Positions 15,532-21,798 of a stretch of 21,798 nt of DNA are shown here, in pieces (within the stretch, counting starts at the first letter, position 1; the number at the start of each line of letters is the position of its first letter). The DNA comes from PMNU01 sp035480575 (lineage in GTDB: Bacteria; Patescibacteriota; Saccharimonadia; Saccharimonadales; UBA4665). The notes below the pieces were generated by a model that saw only the letters and a program-made list of their open reading frames with translations, had not been told where the DNA came from and searched no databases. The stretch spans positions 1-21,798 of the forward strand of contig DATIHR010000029.1 of assembly GCA_035480575.1 (NCBI GenBank), written 5' to 3'. The translations under genes were made by a program, and so were the position numbers.

Positions 15532-15990
15532 CTAGTTACTTTGTTTGACGTAGGTGCCGCCGCCCTCTAGGGTTGCGGTTAGGGTGTACTTGCTACATAC
15601 GGTTTCGTCGGCCGCACAGTTCGCAGCAGAACCGGTGTCGTCGGTTACGGCATATGCGTACGAATTAGCCGCAGGTGCTGCAACCAATGTTTGGGCTGAA
15701 CCCTTAGGGTCTTTTAGTGCTGCTGGGTCAAGACCTTTCACATTAGAACCACGCCAAGTGGAGTCGTTCATGTGTGCGAGTGTTGGGTAGTAACCGTTTG
15801 ACGCGTAGAAAGCCTCTACGTGGCTGCTAACGGCGTTAATGTCTGTTTGCCGCTTAGTGTTGCGTGCTTTTTGTTGGATGCCGGTAAAGGTGACAATGAC
15901 TAATGTCGCCAAAATACCGATAACAACAATCACGATTAAAAGCTCAACAATGGTAAAACCTTGCTGCTTCTTCTTTAGTAATGAGCGCAT
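15532..15990 (-). CDS. pilA: Major type IV pilin
   Basis: This is a classic type IV major pilin of 152 residues. It has a basic leader ending at Gly11, mature N-terminus FTIVELLIVIVVIGILATLV with Glu at +5, then an amphipathic helix (KARNTKRQTDINAVSSHVEA) and a Tyr/Pro motif YYPT, as in PilA and GspG. Cys125 and Cys132 probably form the C-terminal disulfide loop. The start is ATG 15990: AGGAGG (16002-15997) lies 6 nt before it, whereas the ATG at 15996 directly abuts that site. It has its own strong promoter and terminator, so it is expressed separately from pilBC, as expected for an abundant filament subunit. Confidence 0.93.
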   Translation of the reverse strand: MRSLLKKKQQGFTIVELLIVIVVIGILATLVIVTFTGIQQKARNTKRQTDINAVSSHVEAFYASNGYYPTLAHMNDSTWRGSNVKGLDPAALKDPKGSAQTLVAAPAANSYAYAVTDDTGSAANCAADETVCSKYTLTATLEGGGTYVKQSN

Positions 15991-16034
15991 GCTCATCCTC
16001 CTTATTGGGGTTTAAGATTTTGTATCTGTCTTAA

Positions 16035-16062
16035 ATTATAACCATAAGCAATTCGCCGTCAA
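16035..16062 (-). promoter_or_regulatory. Strong pilA promoter
   Basis: On the minus strand TTGACG (16062-16057), a 16-bp spacer and perfect TATAAT (16040-16035) precede pilA. The start point would be near 16028, giving a leader of about 37 nt that includes AGGAGG. This is the best match to a housekeeping promoter among the pilus genes, and the contrast with the leaderless genes fits a highly expressed subunit. Confidence 0.75.
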
Positions 16063-16081
16063 GTAGTAAGCATTACCGTAC

Positions 16082-16360
16082 CGTCATTTCCGGGCTCGAC
16101 CCGGAATCCAATCAATCAGATATTCCTATTTTCTTCCATCACCTCTTCTTCTGGCTCCGCCAGTGGTCTAGTGTTACTTTTTTGTACCGACAAAAAAGTA
16201 ACCAAAAAAGCTCTCGGTACAACGTCACCTCTCGACTGCTTCCACTTGGTCCTTTTGGCGCAAAAAGAACTCCTTCCACTTCGTTCCAGTCGGCCCCTCC
16301 CTTTTGATTTCGGGATTATTCCGGGGCGCACTTTTTGCTCTACTCCAAAAGGACCAAGCT
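16082..16360. repeat. Structured intergenic repeat, copy 1 (between pilC and pilA)
   Basis: It begins with a small palindrome (TTCCGGG at 16088-16094, complement at 16100-16106). A perfect 12-bp hairpin follows (16173-16184 with 16191-16202, loop TACCGA). Then comes a long stem: CTTGGTCCTTTTGG at 16245-16258 pairs with 16345-16358 (14 bp), and GCAAAAAG at 16260-16267 pairs with 16331-16338. The enclosed core of about 75 bases is nearly identical to copy 2 at the window end. Open frames across it are shadows, since an indel between copies breaks the frame. It could be a non-coding RNA or a non-autonomous hairpin element. The rest of the gap, 16361-16441, holds nothing I can identify. Confidence 0.8.
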
Positions 16361-16441
16361 CCAGCAATCGGGAGGTGCCGGAGTACCGAACGTAGGCTGC
16401 AGATTTTGTGGTGGGGTGACGATAGGAGTGGATTGAAGGCT

Positions 16442-17731
16442 TTAATTATTGCCGATGTTTTGGGATAGCGATGCGATGGGGCCCATAACGCTGGCGGCGA
16501 TGAGGCCAACGACGCCACCGAGCACGATAATCATGACCGGCTCAATAATAGAGCTTAGGCTGTCAATAACCGTATCGACTTCTTCGTCGTAAAAATCTGC
16601 CACTTTAATAAGAATGGTATCAATCTGGCCGGTTTCTTCGCCAACGGCAAGCATTTGGGGCACAATGGGCGGGAAGTGCTCTGCTTTAGATAACGCTTCG
16701 CTGAGCGGCTTGCCATCGCGCACTTCTTTGGCAGCCGTCTCCAGTTCTGCCTGGATCACTTTGTTGCCAATAGCACCGCCAGTAACCTCCAACGCGTCCA
16801 GTACACCCACGCCTGCCGATGCAAGCGACGCAAAGGTACGCGAAAACCGCGAAATTGCCACCTTCATAATTATTACTTTAATAACCGGTATTCTTAGTAG
16901 TAAGGCATGGAACCTGTATTTACCCTTGGGAGTGCGTATGTACTTAAGCACGTACGTAAAGCCAAAAAAGGCGGCCACGGCTATAAAGGCAATGTTCGGC
17001 AGCTTGCCAATTACCGGCACGTTTCCCAGGCCAGGGATTAGGCTGATAATACTGTTATCAAGGTTGAAGTTGCTTATGCCGAGCAGCACACTCGTGTATA
17101 TAGGCAGCTTGGCGTCCGGGCCACCAAGGTCGGTTAAAATTTTACCAATCTTTGGGATAACAAAAATCATCAGGCCAAAGAAGGCAAAAAACGTAATGGT
17201 CATAATAACCGTCGGGTACGTCATGGCGCCTTTTACTTTTTTGCGGATTGTGGCGTCCTTTTCGGTTTGCAGCGCCAAGCGCTTTAAAATGTCGTCCAAA
17301 ATACCGCCAGCCTCGCCAGCGCGTACCATACTTATGTATACGTCCGAAAACACGTCGGGATGCTTGGCAAAGGCCTCGCCTAAGGGCATGCCAGATTCTA
17401 TATTTTTACCAATTTCGGCGACGACTGTTTTAAAGTACTTGTTTTCGGCTTGGTCGCCGAGCGTTACTAATGCCTTTGGCAGTGGTACACCAGCCGACAC
17501 CATGGTAGACAGCTGGCGCGTAAATACTACTAAATCGCGCGATTTAACCTTAGGCTGAAAAAAGCCGCCCTTTTTGCCGCCCGCAGCAGCGCCTTGTTCG
17601 CCTGCGCGGATAAGCACTGGTCGCGCGCCTTGTTTTTTAAGCGCAGCTATAAGCGCCTCTTTATTTGGCCCCTCGAATGTGCCGTTGATTGTTTTACCTT
17701 CGCGTGTCTGAGCTTTGTATGTAAATTTCAT
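16442..17731 (-). CDS. pilC: Type IV pilus inner-membrane platform protein
   Basis: This 429-residue protein is the PilC/GspF polytopic platform that couples the PilB motor to pilin extraction from the membrane. Two T2SF domains are visible at about residues 67-190 (FTRQLSTMVSAGVPLPKAL, MVRAGEAGGILDDIL) and 295-417 (FASLASAGVGVLDALE, LAVGEETGQIDTIL). Transmembrane helices lie near 170-193 and 395-417. Between the domains, residues 222-264 hold an extra Pro/Gly-rich stretch and another hydrophobic helix, longer than the usual linker. It starts 8 bp after the pilB stop with no clear ribosome site, so translation is probably coupled. Downstream lies the structured repeat, not another coupled pilus gene. 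Confidence 0.93.
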   Translation of the reverse strand: MKFTYKAQTREGKTINGTFEGPNKEALIAALKKQGARPVLIRAGEQGAAAGGKKGGFFQPKVKSRDLVVFTRQLSTMVSAGVPLPKALVTLGDQAENKYFKTVVAEIGKNIESGMPLGEAFAKHPDVFSDVYISMVRAGEAGGILDDILKRLALQTEKDATIRKKVKGAMTYPTVIMTITFFAFFGLMIFVIPKIGKILTDLGGPDAKLPIYTSVLLGISNFNLDNSIISLIPGLGNVPVIGKLPNIAFIAVAAFFGFTYVLKYIRTPKGKYRFHALLLRIPVIKVIIMKVAISRFSRTFASLASAGVGVLDALEVTGGAIGNKVIQAELETAAKEVRDGKPLSEALSKAEHFPPIVPQMLAVGEETGQIDTILIKVADFYDEEVDTVIDSLSSIIEPVMIIVLGGVVGLIAASVMGPIASLSQNIGNN

Positions 17732-17739
17732 AGCGTCAT

Positions 17740-19548
17740 TTATTCAGATGCGGTTACCCGCAAAATTTCCTCAATCGTTGTTTCGCTTCTGAGCGCTTTA
17801 ATAAGGCCATCAATCTGCATAGTTAGCATACCCTCTTGTATGGCAACGGCCTGCATGTCGTCGCTCGTGCTGTTACCGACAATGAGCTTCTCAATAGCAG
17901 GCGAGTTGTGCAGTACTTCGTAGATACCAATACGCCCCTTGTAGCCGGTACGGTTGCAGGTGTTGCAGCCACCCTCGTGTGCTTTCCATAAACGATGTAC
18001 TGTTTTTGGCGTTGTACTCAGGTCGGCATCTTCATGTTGTTCGCCGGTAGCTTTTGTCTTACCAACGCCGCCCTTTAGGGCTTCGGCTTCTAGCTCGTGA
18101 ATGCGGCGCATGACTGCCTCGTTCTCTAAACGGAACGATTTGCGTAAGCGCTCCACTTGAGCTTCGTCCGGAGTGAAGTGCTCGCGGCAATCAGTGCACA
18201 AACGGCGCACCAAGCGCTGGCCCACAACTACGCGCACGGTACTTGCAATCAAAAACGGTTCTATCTTCATGTCTAGCAAACGCGGCAAACAAGTAGCGGC
18301 GTTGTTCGTGTGTAGCGTAGTGAATACTAAGTGCCCGGTTAGCGCTGCTTGTACGCCGAGCGACGCGGTTTCGCCGTCGCGTACCTCTCCCACCATAATA
18401 ATGTTAGGGTCCTGCCGGAGTAATGCCCGTAGGCCGTTTGTAAACGTCATGCCGGCAACGGCGTTAACCTGCGTTTGATTAACGCCGGGTATGCGGTACT
18501 CTACCGGGTCTTCAATAGTCGATATATTTACCGTTGGTGTATTCAGCATGCTCAGCACACTAAACAATGTCGTCGACTTGCCCGAGCCAGTCGGCCCGGT
18601 AACGAGCACCATGCCATGTGGCTGAGATATGGCGCTCTTTAATGTTTCCAGTGCACCGCCCCAAAAACCAAGCTGGGTAAAATCTGCCGCTTTGGACGAT
18701 TCGTTTAATATACGCATGACGCACTTTTCGCCGTCGACTACCGGCAAGGTCGATACACGCAATGCATACATGGCGTCGTTCACTTGCACCTTAAACCGGC
18801 CATCTTGCGGTGCGCGGTGCTCGTCAATTTTTAAGTTAGCCAAAATTTTAATACGCGATATAAGCGCGCCGAGCACCTTGCGCGGCAGTTTATCTACCTC
18901 GCGTAGCAGGCCGTCTATGCGGTACCGGGTAATAACCTTGTCTTCAAGCGGCTCAATATGTATGTCACTGGCGCCGGATTTAATACCGTACTCAATAATA
19001 AGGTTAACCGTTTGGGCGATTGGGGAATCTTCGGCCAGATTGCTTTCATCTACCGCTTCGTCTTCTTCGGTTTCTTCGGCAGTTGGTATAACTTTAGTTA
19101 ACTCCGAGCCAATGTTTTCGCCCCGGTATTTATCGAGCGAGGCTTGCAGCAGGGAAGTCGTGGTAATAAATACCCGTATGTTATTGCCCAGCTGATGCTG
19201 CAAAAAGTTACGCGCCTGGATATCGTCGGGGTCTTCCATGGCCACCTGCAACGCGCCACTAGGGTCAACATCGAACACCACTGCCCGATATTGCCGCGCC
19301 AAGCGCTCCGGTAGCGTTTTAAGCACGTCTTTTTTGATTTTTTGGGGGTCCAGCTTGGCGAGTGGTACCTCAATCTCTTTGGCTAGCAGGTTAGTTAAAT
19401 CAAGCTCGCTAATAAGATTGTTTTTAATGGCCAGCTCTTGTAAGGGCTTTTTTTCGCCAACTGCTTGGTCGTGCAGGGCTGCAATTTGCGTATCGTTCGC
19501 ACCACTTTGCCGTAGCAGTTTTTCGACCAGCGAATCACCAATGTGCAT
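17740..19548 (-). CDS. pilB: Type IV pilus extension ATPase
   Basis: This 602-residue protein is a PilB/GspE hexameric ATPase powering pilus extension. An MshEN/GspE N-terminal domain covers about residues 1-145. The ATPase core shows Walker A GPTGSGKST (318-326), Asp box IEDPVEY (345-351), Walker B IIMVGE (383-388) and His box TGHLVFTTLHTN (404-415). A tetracysteine zinc site is formed by C451, C454, C528 and C531, as in PilB but not PilT, so this is the extension motor. The two CxxC pairs are 74 residues apart, with a charged helical insertion at about 460-520. It leads the pilB-pilC pair. No PilT retraction ATPase or PilM/N/O gene is in the window. Confidence 0.95.
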   Translation of the reverse strand: MHIGDSLVEKLLRQSGANDTQIAALHDQAVGEKKPLQELAIKNNLISELDLTNLLAKEIEVPLAKLDPQKIKKDVLKTLPERLARQYRAVVFDVDPSGALQVAMEDPDDIQARNFLQHQLGNNIRVFITTTSLLQASLDKYRGENIGSELTKVIPTAEETEEDEAVDESNLAEDSPIAQTVNLIIEYGIKSGASDIHIEPLEDKVITRYRIDGLLREVDKLPRKVLGALISRIKILANLKIDEHRAPQDGRFKVQVNDAMYALRVSTLPVVDGEKCVMRILNESSKAADFTQLGFWGGALETLKSAISQPHGMVLVTGPTGSGKSTTLFSVLSMLNTPTVNISTIEDPVEYRIPGVNQTQVNAVAGMTFTNGLRALLRQDPNIIMVGEVRDGETASLGVQAALTGHLVFTTLHTNNAATCLPRLLDMKIEPFLIASTVRVVVGQRLVRRLCTDCREHFTPDEAQVERLRKSFRLENEAVMRRIHELEAEALKGGVGKTKATGEQHEDADLSTTPKTVHRLWKAHEGGCNTCNRTGYKGRIGIYEVLHNSPAIEKLIVGNSTSDDMQAVAIQEGMLTMQIDGLIKALRSETTIEEILRVTASE

Positions 19549-19657
19549 AGTCTACCTAGCACCCACCTCTAACGTTAACCACGCCAGTCGTTCTTGTCAT
19601 CTTACTGCTTATTTTAACAACAAATTAATAAAAGCAGAAGCAGTATGCTCCTAACCT

Positions 19658-20041
19658 TTATAGTCCTTGCACATGCTTGCCACCGTGTTTTGCCAGGGCT
19701 TTGTCGAATGTTACAAGAGTGTTGCCATATATTCTTGCTTCCGTAGCAGCATAGCAATCCACGAAAGATAGTGGCTGCTTGGCGCCATACAAATCAATAA
19801 CTTCATCGAGAAAATAATCATTATAGACGACGTTTGGCAGGCTCAGAAAAGTCTTAACTAACCGCACGATATCTGACCGCTCCATTCCAATAACTCTTTC
19901 TAAAACAAACACAATCTCTGTCAACACAACATCCGTGACGTAGCATGGTGAACCGGCAATAATAGACCTAGCCTTAATCGTTTGCTCAGGAATGTCATTC
20001 AGCAAGTAACGAAGCGCGGCATTCGTATCGAGGCTATTCAT
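19658..20041 (-). CDS. VapC-like PIN-domain toxin
   Basis: The 127-residue protein has the acidic residues of a PIN-domain RNase: Asp5 (LDTNAALRYLL), Glu42 (LTEIVFVLERV), Asp95 (FVDCYAATEA) and Asp113 (TFDKAL). These chelate Mg2+/Mn2+ for cleavage of RNA, typically tRNA or rRNA in VapC toxins. It overlaps the antitoxin gene by 8 bases, the standard coupling of toxin-antitoxin operons, in the usual antitoxin-first order. Transcription comes from the antitoxin promoter. All catalytic positions are intact, so it should be active. The specific RNA target cannot be read from sequence. Confidence 0.9.
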   Translation of the reverse strand: MNSLDTNAALRYLLNDIPEQTIKARSIIAGSPCYVTDVVLTEIVFVLERVIGMERSDIVRLVKTFLSLPNVVYNDYFLDEVIDLYGAKQPLSFVDCYAATEARIYGNTLVTFDKALAKHGGKHVQGL

Positions 20042-20303
20042 GAAAATCAGCGGCCCAGGCTTTTGCTGCAGCTTCTTTTAGCGCTTGGCCGGTCAGGCCC
20101 TGCTTGTGAGTAGGAATTTTTTTTACAATACTGTCACGAACCTTTTCAAAGTCAGCAGTCGTTATCCCGCTGCTAATAACAACTTGCCGATTCTTATCAA
20201 GTATAAGACTTACTTTCTGGCCAGCTTTAAAACCCAGCGCCTTGCGCAGGGGCGCAGCGATAGTAATAGTACCTTTGCTTGTAATCGTAGTGGTGTATTT
20301 CAT
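20034..20303 (-). CDS. AbrB/MazE-type antitoxin
   Basis: Residues 1-45 form an AbrB/SpoVT swapped-hairpin DNA-binding domain: TTTITSKGTITIAAPLRKAL followed by GFKAGQKVSLIL. The C-terminal 45 residues are helical and charged (FEKVRDSIVKKIP, LKEAAAKAW) and should wrap the PIN toxin encoded next. At 89 residues it is normal for a VapB antitoxin of this type. It would neutralise the toxin and, with it, repress its own promoter. That promoter has near-consensus elements, a direct repeat that could be the operator, and no leader. Such pairs maintain genome regions or respond to stress. Confidence 0.9.
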   Translation of the reverse strand: MKYTTTITSKGTITIAAPLRKALGFKAGQKVSLILDKNRQVVISSGITTADFEKVRDSIVKKIPTHKQGLTGQALKEAAAKAWAADFHE

Positions 20304-20329
20304 GTATTACATTTTAATTTATGTATTAC
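20302..20329 (-). promoter_or_regulatory. Direct repeats, probable antitoxin operator
   Basis: ATGTATTAC occurs twice, at 20302-20310 and 20321-20329, 19 bp apart (about two helical turns), on both sides of the -10 box. An AbrB-type dimer or the toxin-antitoxin complex bound here would block the promoter, matching the autoregulation known for such operons. Confidence 0.5.
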
Positions 20330-20339
20330 GTTGTGTCAA
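20304..20339 (-). promoter_or_regulatory. Near-consensus leaderless promoter of the toxin-antitoxin operon
   Basis: On the minus strand a perfect TTGACA (20339-20334), a 17-bp spacer, TAAAAT (20316-20311) and 7 nt lead to the ATG at 20303. The start point falls at the start codon itself, and no Shine-Dalgarno sequence exists. It is the clearest example of the layout seen at 4782, 5160 and 6938. Confidence 0.78.
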
Positions 20340-20387
20340 TTTCTTCCATGGCACTTTAATGTGTGTATCCACTGCATATGTAAAACA

Positions 20388-20417
20388 TTCGTAAGCTTTT
20401 TAACGATGAGCTATGCT
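20388..20417 (+). promoter_or_regulatory. Possible promoter of the pentapeptide-repeat gene
   Basis: TTCGTA (20388-20393) and TATGCT (20412-20417) are 18 bp apart and match the consensus only partly. A leader of about 26 nt with GGGAGG before the ATG would result. Confidence 0.3.
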
Positions 20418-20449
20418 AAAAGCACTAATTAATGCGTGGGAGGATATGG

Positions 20450-21475
20450 ATGCGTTACATAGCAACTATAGTAGAGCGACTGAAGGCAAAGGTGTCACTC
20501 GCTGCCGGCATTAGTGCGGGTATTATTATCGGCGGGGCAGGGTCGGTAGCCGTAATGGCAGCCGTGCCCGATAGCGGTGGCGTTATCCACGCTTGCTACA
20601 CACTTGGCGGCAATGGTAAGTTCCACCTTATAGACGCTCCATCGCAAACCTGCAGTAACAACGAAACGGCCATAGCATGGAACCAGACCGGCCCGATAGG
20701 CCCCCAAGGACCTGCCGGTCCTAGTGGCGGCGGCCCAGGCAGCATGGTAGCCAACCTGGTTGGTGCCGATCTTAGTTTTGCCAGTCTGCAATACCGCGAC
20801 TTCCACAGTGTCGACATGCATGGCAGTAACTTTACTAGTGCTGCGCTGACAGGAAGCGACTTCCACGGGGCCAACCTAGCAGGTTCAGCCTTTGGCGGTG
20901 TATCAAATACACTCAAAATAACGCGGGTAGATTTTTCGAACGCAAACCTCAGTAACGCAACACTGAACGCCAACAGCCTGGATTTGGCCAACACAAACTT
21001 TACAGGCACAGACCTCTCGGGAACAATTATCGGTGCATTAACCGGCTTCAATAGCGTAAATAATGCCGACTTCCATGCGGCTACACTGACTGGTGCCACG
21101 CTGCGTGGTAACTTTGTCAACGCCAATCTCCATGGGTTAGATTTCAGGGGTTTTACATATACTGCCGGTACCACGACTTCTAACTTCTCCGGGACAAACT
21201 GGAGCGGCAAGACGGTCTCTAATGTCAGCATAGCGAACTCTGATCTTTCGAATGCTGACTTTAGCAATACGACAATTGATGGGACTGCGCTTTCCGGACT
21301 GACCAGCGTAACAGGCGCCACATTTGCAAATGCCAGCTTTGCAAACGCAAATATTAACGGCTCTGACTTCAGTAGCGTAAACCTAACGGGCGCTACCTGG
21401 GTCAATACTATTTGTTCTGATGGGACTAATAGTGATGACAATGGTAGTACGTGTGTTGGGCACTTAGTGCCATAA
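20450..21475 (+). CDS. Secreted or membrane-anchored pentapeptide-repeat protein
   Basis: The 341-residue protein has an N-terminal hydrophobic helix (about residues 15-38, LAAGISAGIIIGGAGSVAVM) acting as signal or anchor. Residues 39-80 form a small domain (GGVIHACY, one Cys, later C68) common in actinobacterial exported proteins, followed by a short collagen-like GPIGPQGPAGPSG. Residues 100-320 are pentapeptide repeats of the A(D/N)Lxx type, for example ANLSNATLNANSLDLANTNF, which fold as a right-handed beta-helix. The end ICSDGTNSDDNGSTC holds two Cys. ATG 20450 is preferred over the in-frame ATG at 20432: GGGAGG (20438-20443) lies 6 nt before it. A surface-exposed adhesive or structural role is likely; a gyrase-mimic role is unlikely for an exported protein. 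Confidence 0.85.
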   Translation: MRYIATIVERLKAKVSLAAGISAGIIIGGAGSVAVMAAVPDSGGVIHACYTLGGNGKFHLIDAPSQTCSNNETAIAWNQTGPIGPQGPAGPSGGGPGSMVANLVGADLSFASLQYRDFHSVDMHGSNFTSAALTGSDFHGANLAGSAFGGVSNTLKITRVDFSNANLSNATLNANSLDLANTNFTGTDLSGTIIGALTGFNSVNNADFHAATLTGATLRGNFVNANLHGLDFRGFTYTAGTTTSNFSGTNWSGKTVSNVSIANSDLSNADFSNTTIDGTALSGLTSVTGATFANASFANANINGSDFSSVNLTGATWVNTICSDGTNSDDNGSTCVGHLVP

Positions 21476-21485
21476 CTTTTTACGC

Positions 21486-21512
21486 GTCATCCCGGACTAG
21501 ATCCGGGATCCA
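21486..21512. repeat. Short GTCAT-CCGG palindrome
   Basis: ATCCCGGA (21489-21496) and its complement (21502-21509) form an 8-bp hairpin with a 5-nt loop, preceded by GTC and followed by CC. The same type of unit begins both copies of the large repeat (16083-16109 and 21517-21544). It lies 10 bp after the pentapeptide-repeat gene and may end its transcript. Similar short palindromes are known as REP-type repeats in other bacteria. Confidence 0.6.
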
Positions 21513-21516
21513 CCCC

Positions 21517-21798
21517 CGTCATTCCGGCCCCCGAGCCGGAATCCAATCAATAAGTCCTTCCCGTTTCTTTCATCACCTCTACGATTAGCTTCGTCAGCAG
21601 TCTAAATGTTACTTTTTTGTACCGACAAAAAAGTAACCAAAAATACTCTCGGTACGCATCGTCCACTCTACTGCTTCCAAGGTACTTGGACGGCGCAAAA
21701 AGAACTCCCTCCACATTCGTTCCGGTCGGCCCCTCCCTTTTGATTTTAAGATTATTCCGGGGCGCACTTTTTGCTTGATTCCGTCCAAGCACCTTTCC
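21517..21798. repeat. Structured intergenic repeat, copy 2 (cut by window end)
   Basis: Same order as copy 1: palindrome ATTCCGGC (21521-21528, complement at 21535-21542), the identical 12-bp hairpin (21608-21619 with 21626-21637), then the long stem. Here CTTGGACGG (21685-21693) pairs with 21781-21789, and after one mismatch five more bases pair. GCAAAAAG (21695-21702) pairs with 21767-21774. The stem differs in sequence from copy 1 but remains complementary. The core differs by five substitutions and one single-base indel. It lies downstream of the pentapeptide-repeat gene in the same orientation as copy 1, and probably continues slightly past the window edge. Confidence 0.8.

Noticed and set aside
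16225..16518. Open frame across repeat copy 1 on the minus strand, and a similar frame at 21547-21792 sharing a short peptide
   Set aside because: The shared peptide comes from the conserved repeat core. A one-base indel between the copies throws the frames apart, and the arms change as complementary bases, not as codons.
16614..17558. Long plus-strand open frame opposite pilC
   Set aside because: It lies entirely within an unmistakable PilC coding region and has no protein-like features or start signal.
20596..21441. Long open frame antisense to the pentapeptide-repeat gene
   Set aside because: Its repetitive composition mirrors the repeats on the plus strand. The plus-strand protein has a signal, ribosome site and clear domains.
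1..21798. CRISPR array, complete tRNA or rRNA gene, transposase or integrase
   Set aside because: I found no regularly spaced direct repeats, no complete cloverleaf, no rRNA-like sequence and no recombinase motifs in any plausible coding region.

Overview
The window looks like a chromosomal segment of a Patescibacteria/CPR bacterium, most likely Saccharibacteria (TM7). This is an inference from the gene content: a type IV pilus locus, very small stand-alone signalling proteins, actinobacteria-like secreted domains, many short genes of unknown function, and many genes with a -10 box directly before the start codon. TGA works as a stop in several clear genes, so the code is standard, unlike Gracilibacteria/SR1. 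No 16S rRNA or other taxonomic marker is present.

Layout. 1-762: a possible 3' end of a plus-strand gene, a hairpin, and a secreted cysteine-rich protein (-). 1022-4756 (+): a three-gene overlapping operon of minor pilins (large PilV-like tip protein with Ig-like domains, PilW-like, PilX-like). 4795-5112: a small coiled-coil gene, then a 3' fragment of tRNA-Gln that looks like an integration-site remnant. 5196-6861: histidine phosphatase and two unknown genes. 6951-10495: a signalling block with two stand-alone response regulators tail to tail, a dCache-type sensor histidine kinase and a polytopic membrane protein. 10563-12166: a coiled-coil gene, an unknown 320-aa gene and a start-less gene remnant. 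12123-19548 (-): the core pilus locus, read as pilB, pilC, a structured repeat, pilA, a PNPOx-like gene, then a second three-gene minor-pilin operon. 19658-20303 (-): an AbrB/VapC toxin-antitoxin pair. 20450-21475 (+): a secreted pentapeptide-repeat protein. 21486 to the end: a second copy of the structured repeat, cut by the window edge.

How it fits together. PilB is the extension ATPase, PilC the inner-membrane platform and PilA the major pilin; the two minor-pilin triads could give alternative pilus tips. Known Saccharibacteria use type IV pili for twitching and host contact, so a kinase/regulator set beside two tip modules is a plausible surface-sensing unit (inference).

The two most unusual signals are outside proteins. 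First, a roughly 280-bp repeat occurs twice; its long stem has changed sequence between copies while staying complementary, which suggests a structured RNA or a hairpin mobile element. Second, a recurring promoter layout places TAnnnT 6-7 nt before the ATG, so the transcript would begin at the start codon; the best case is TTGACA-N17-TAAAAT-N7-ATG before the antitoxin gene.
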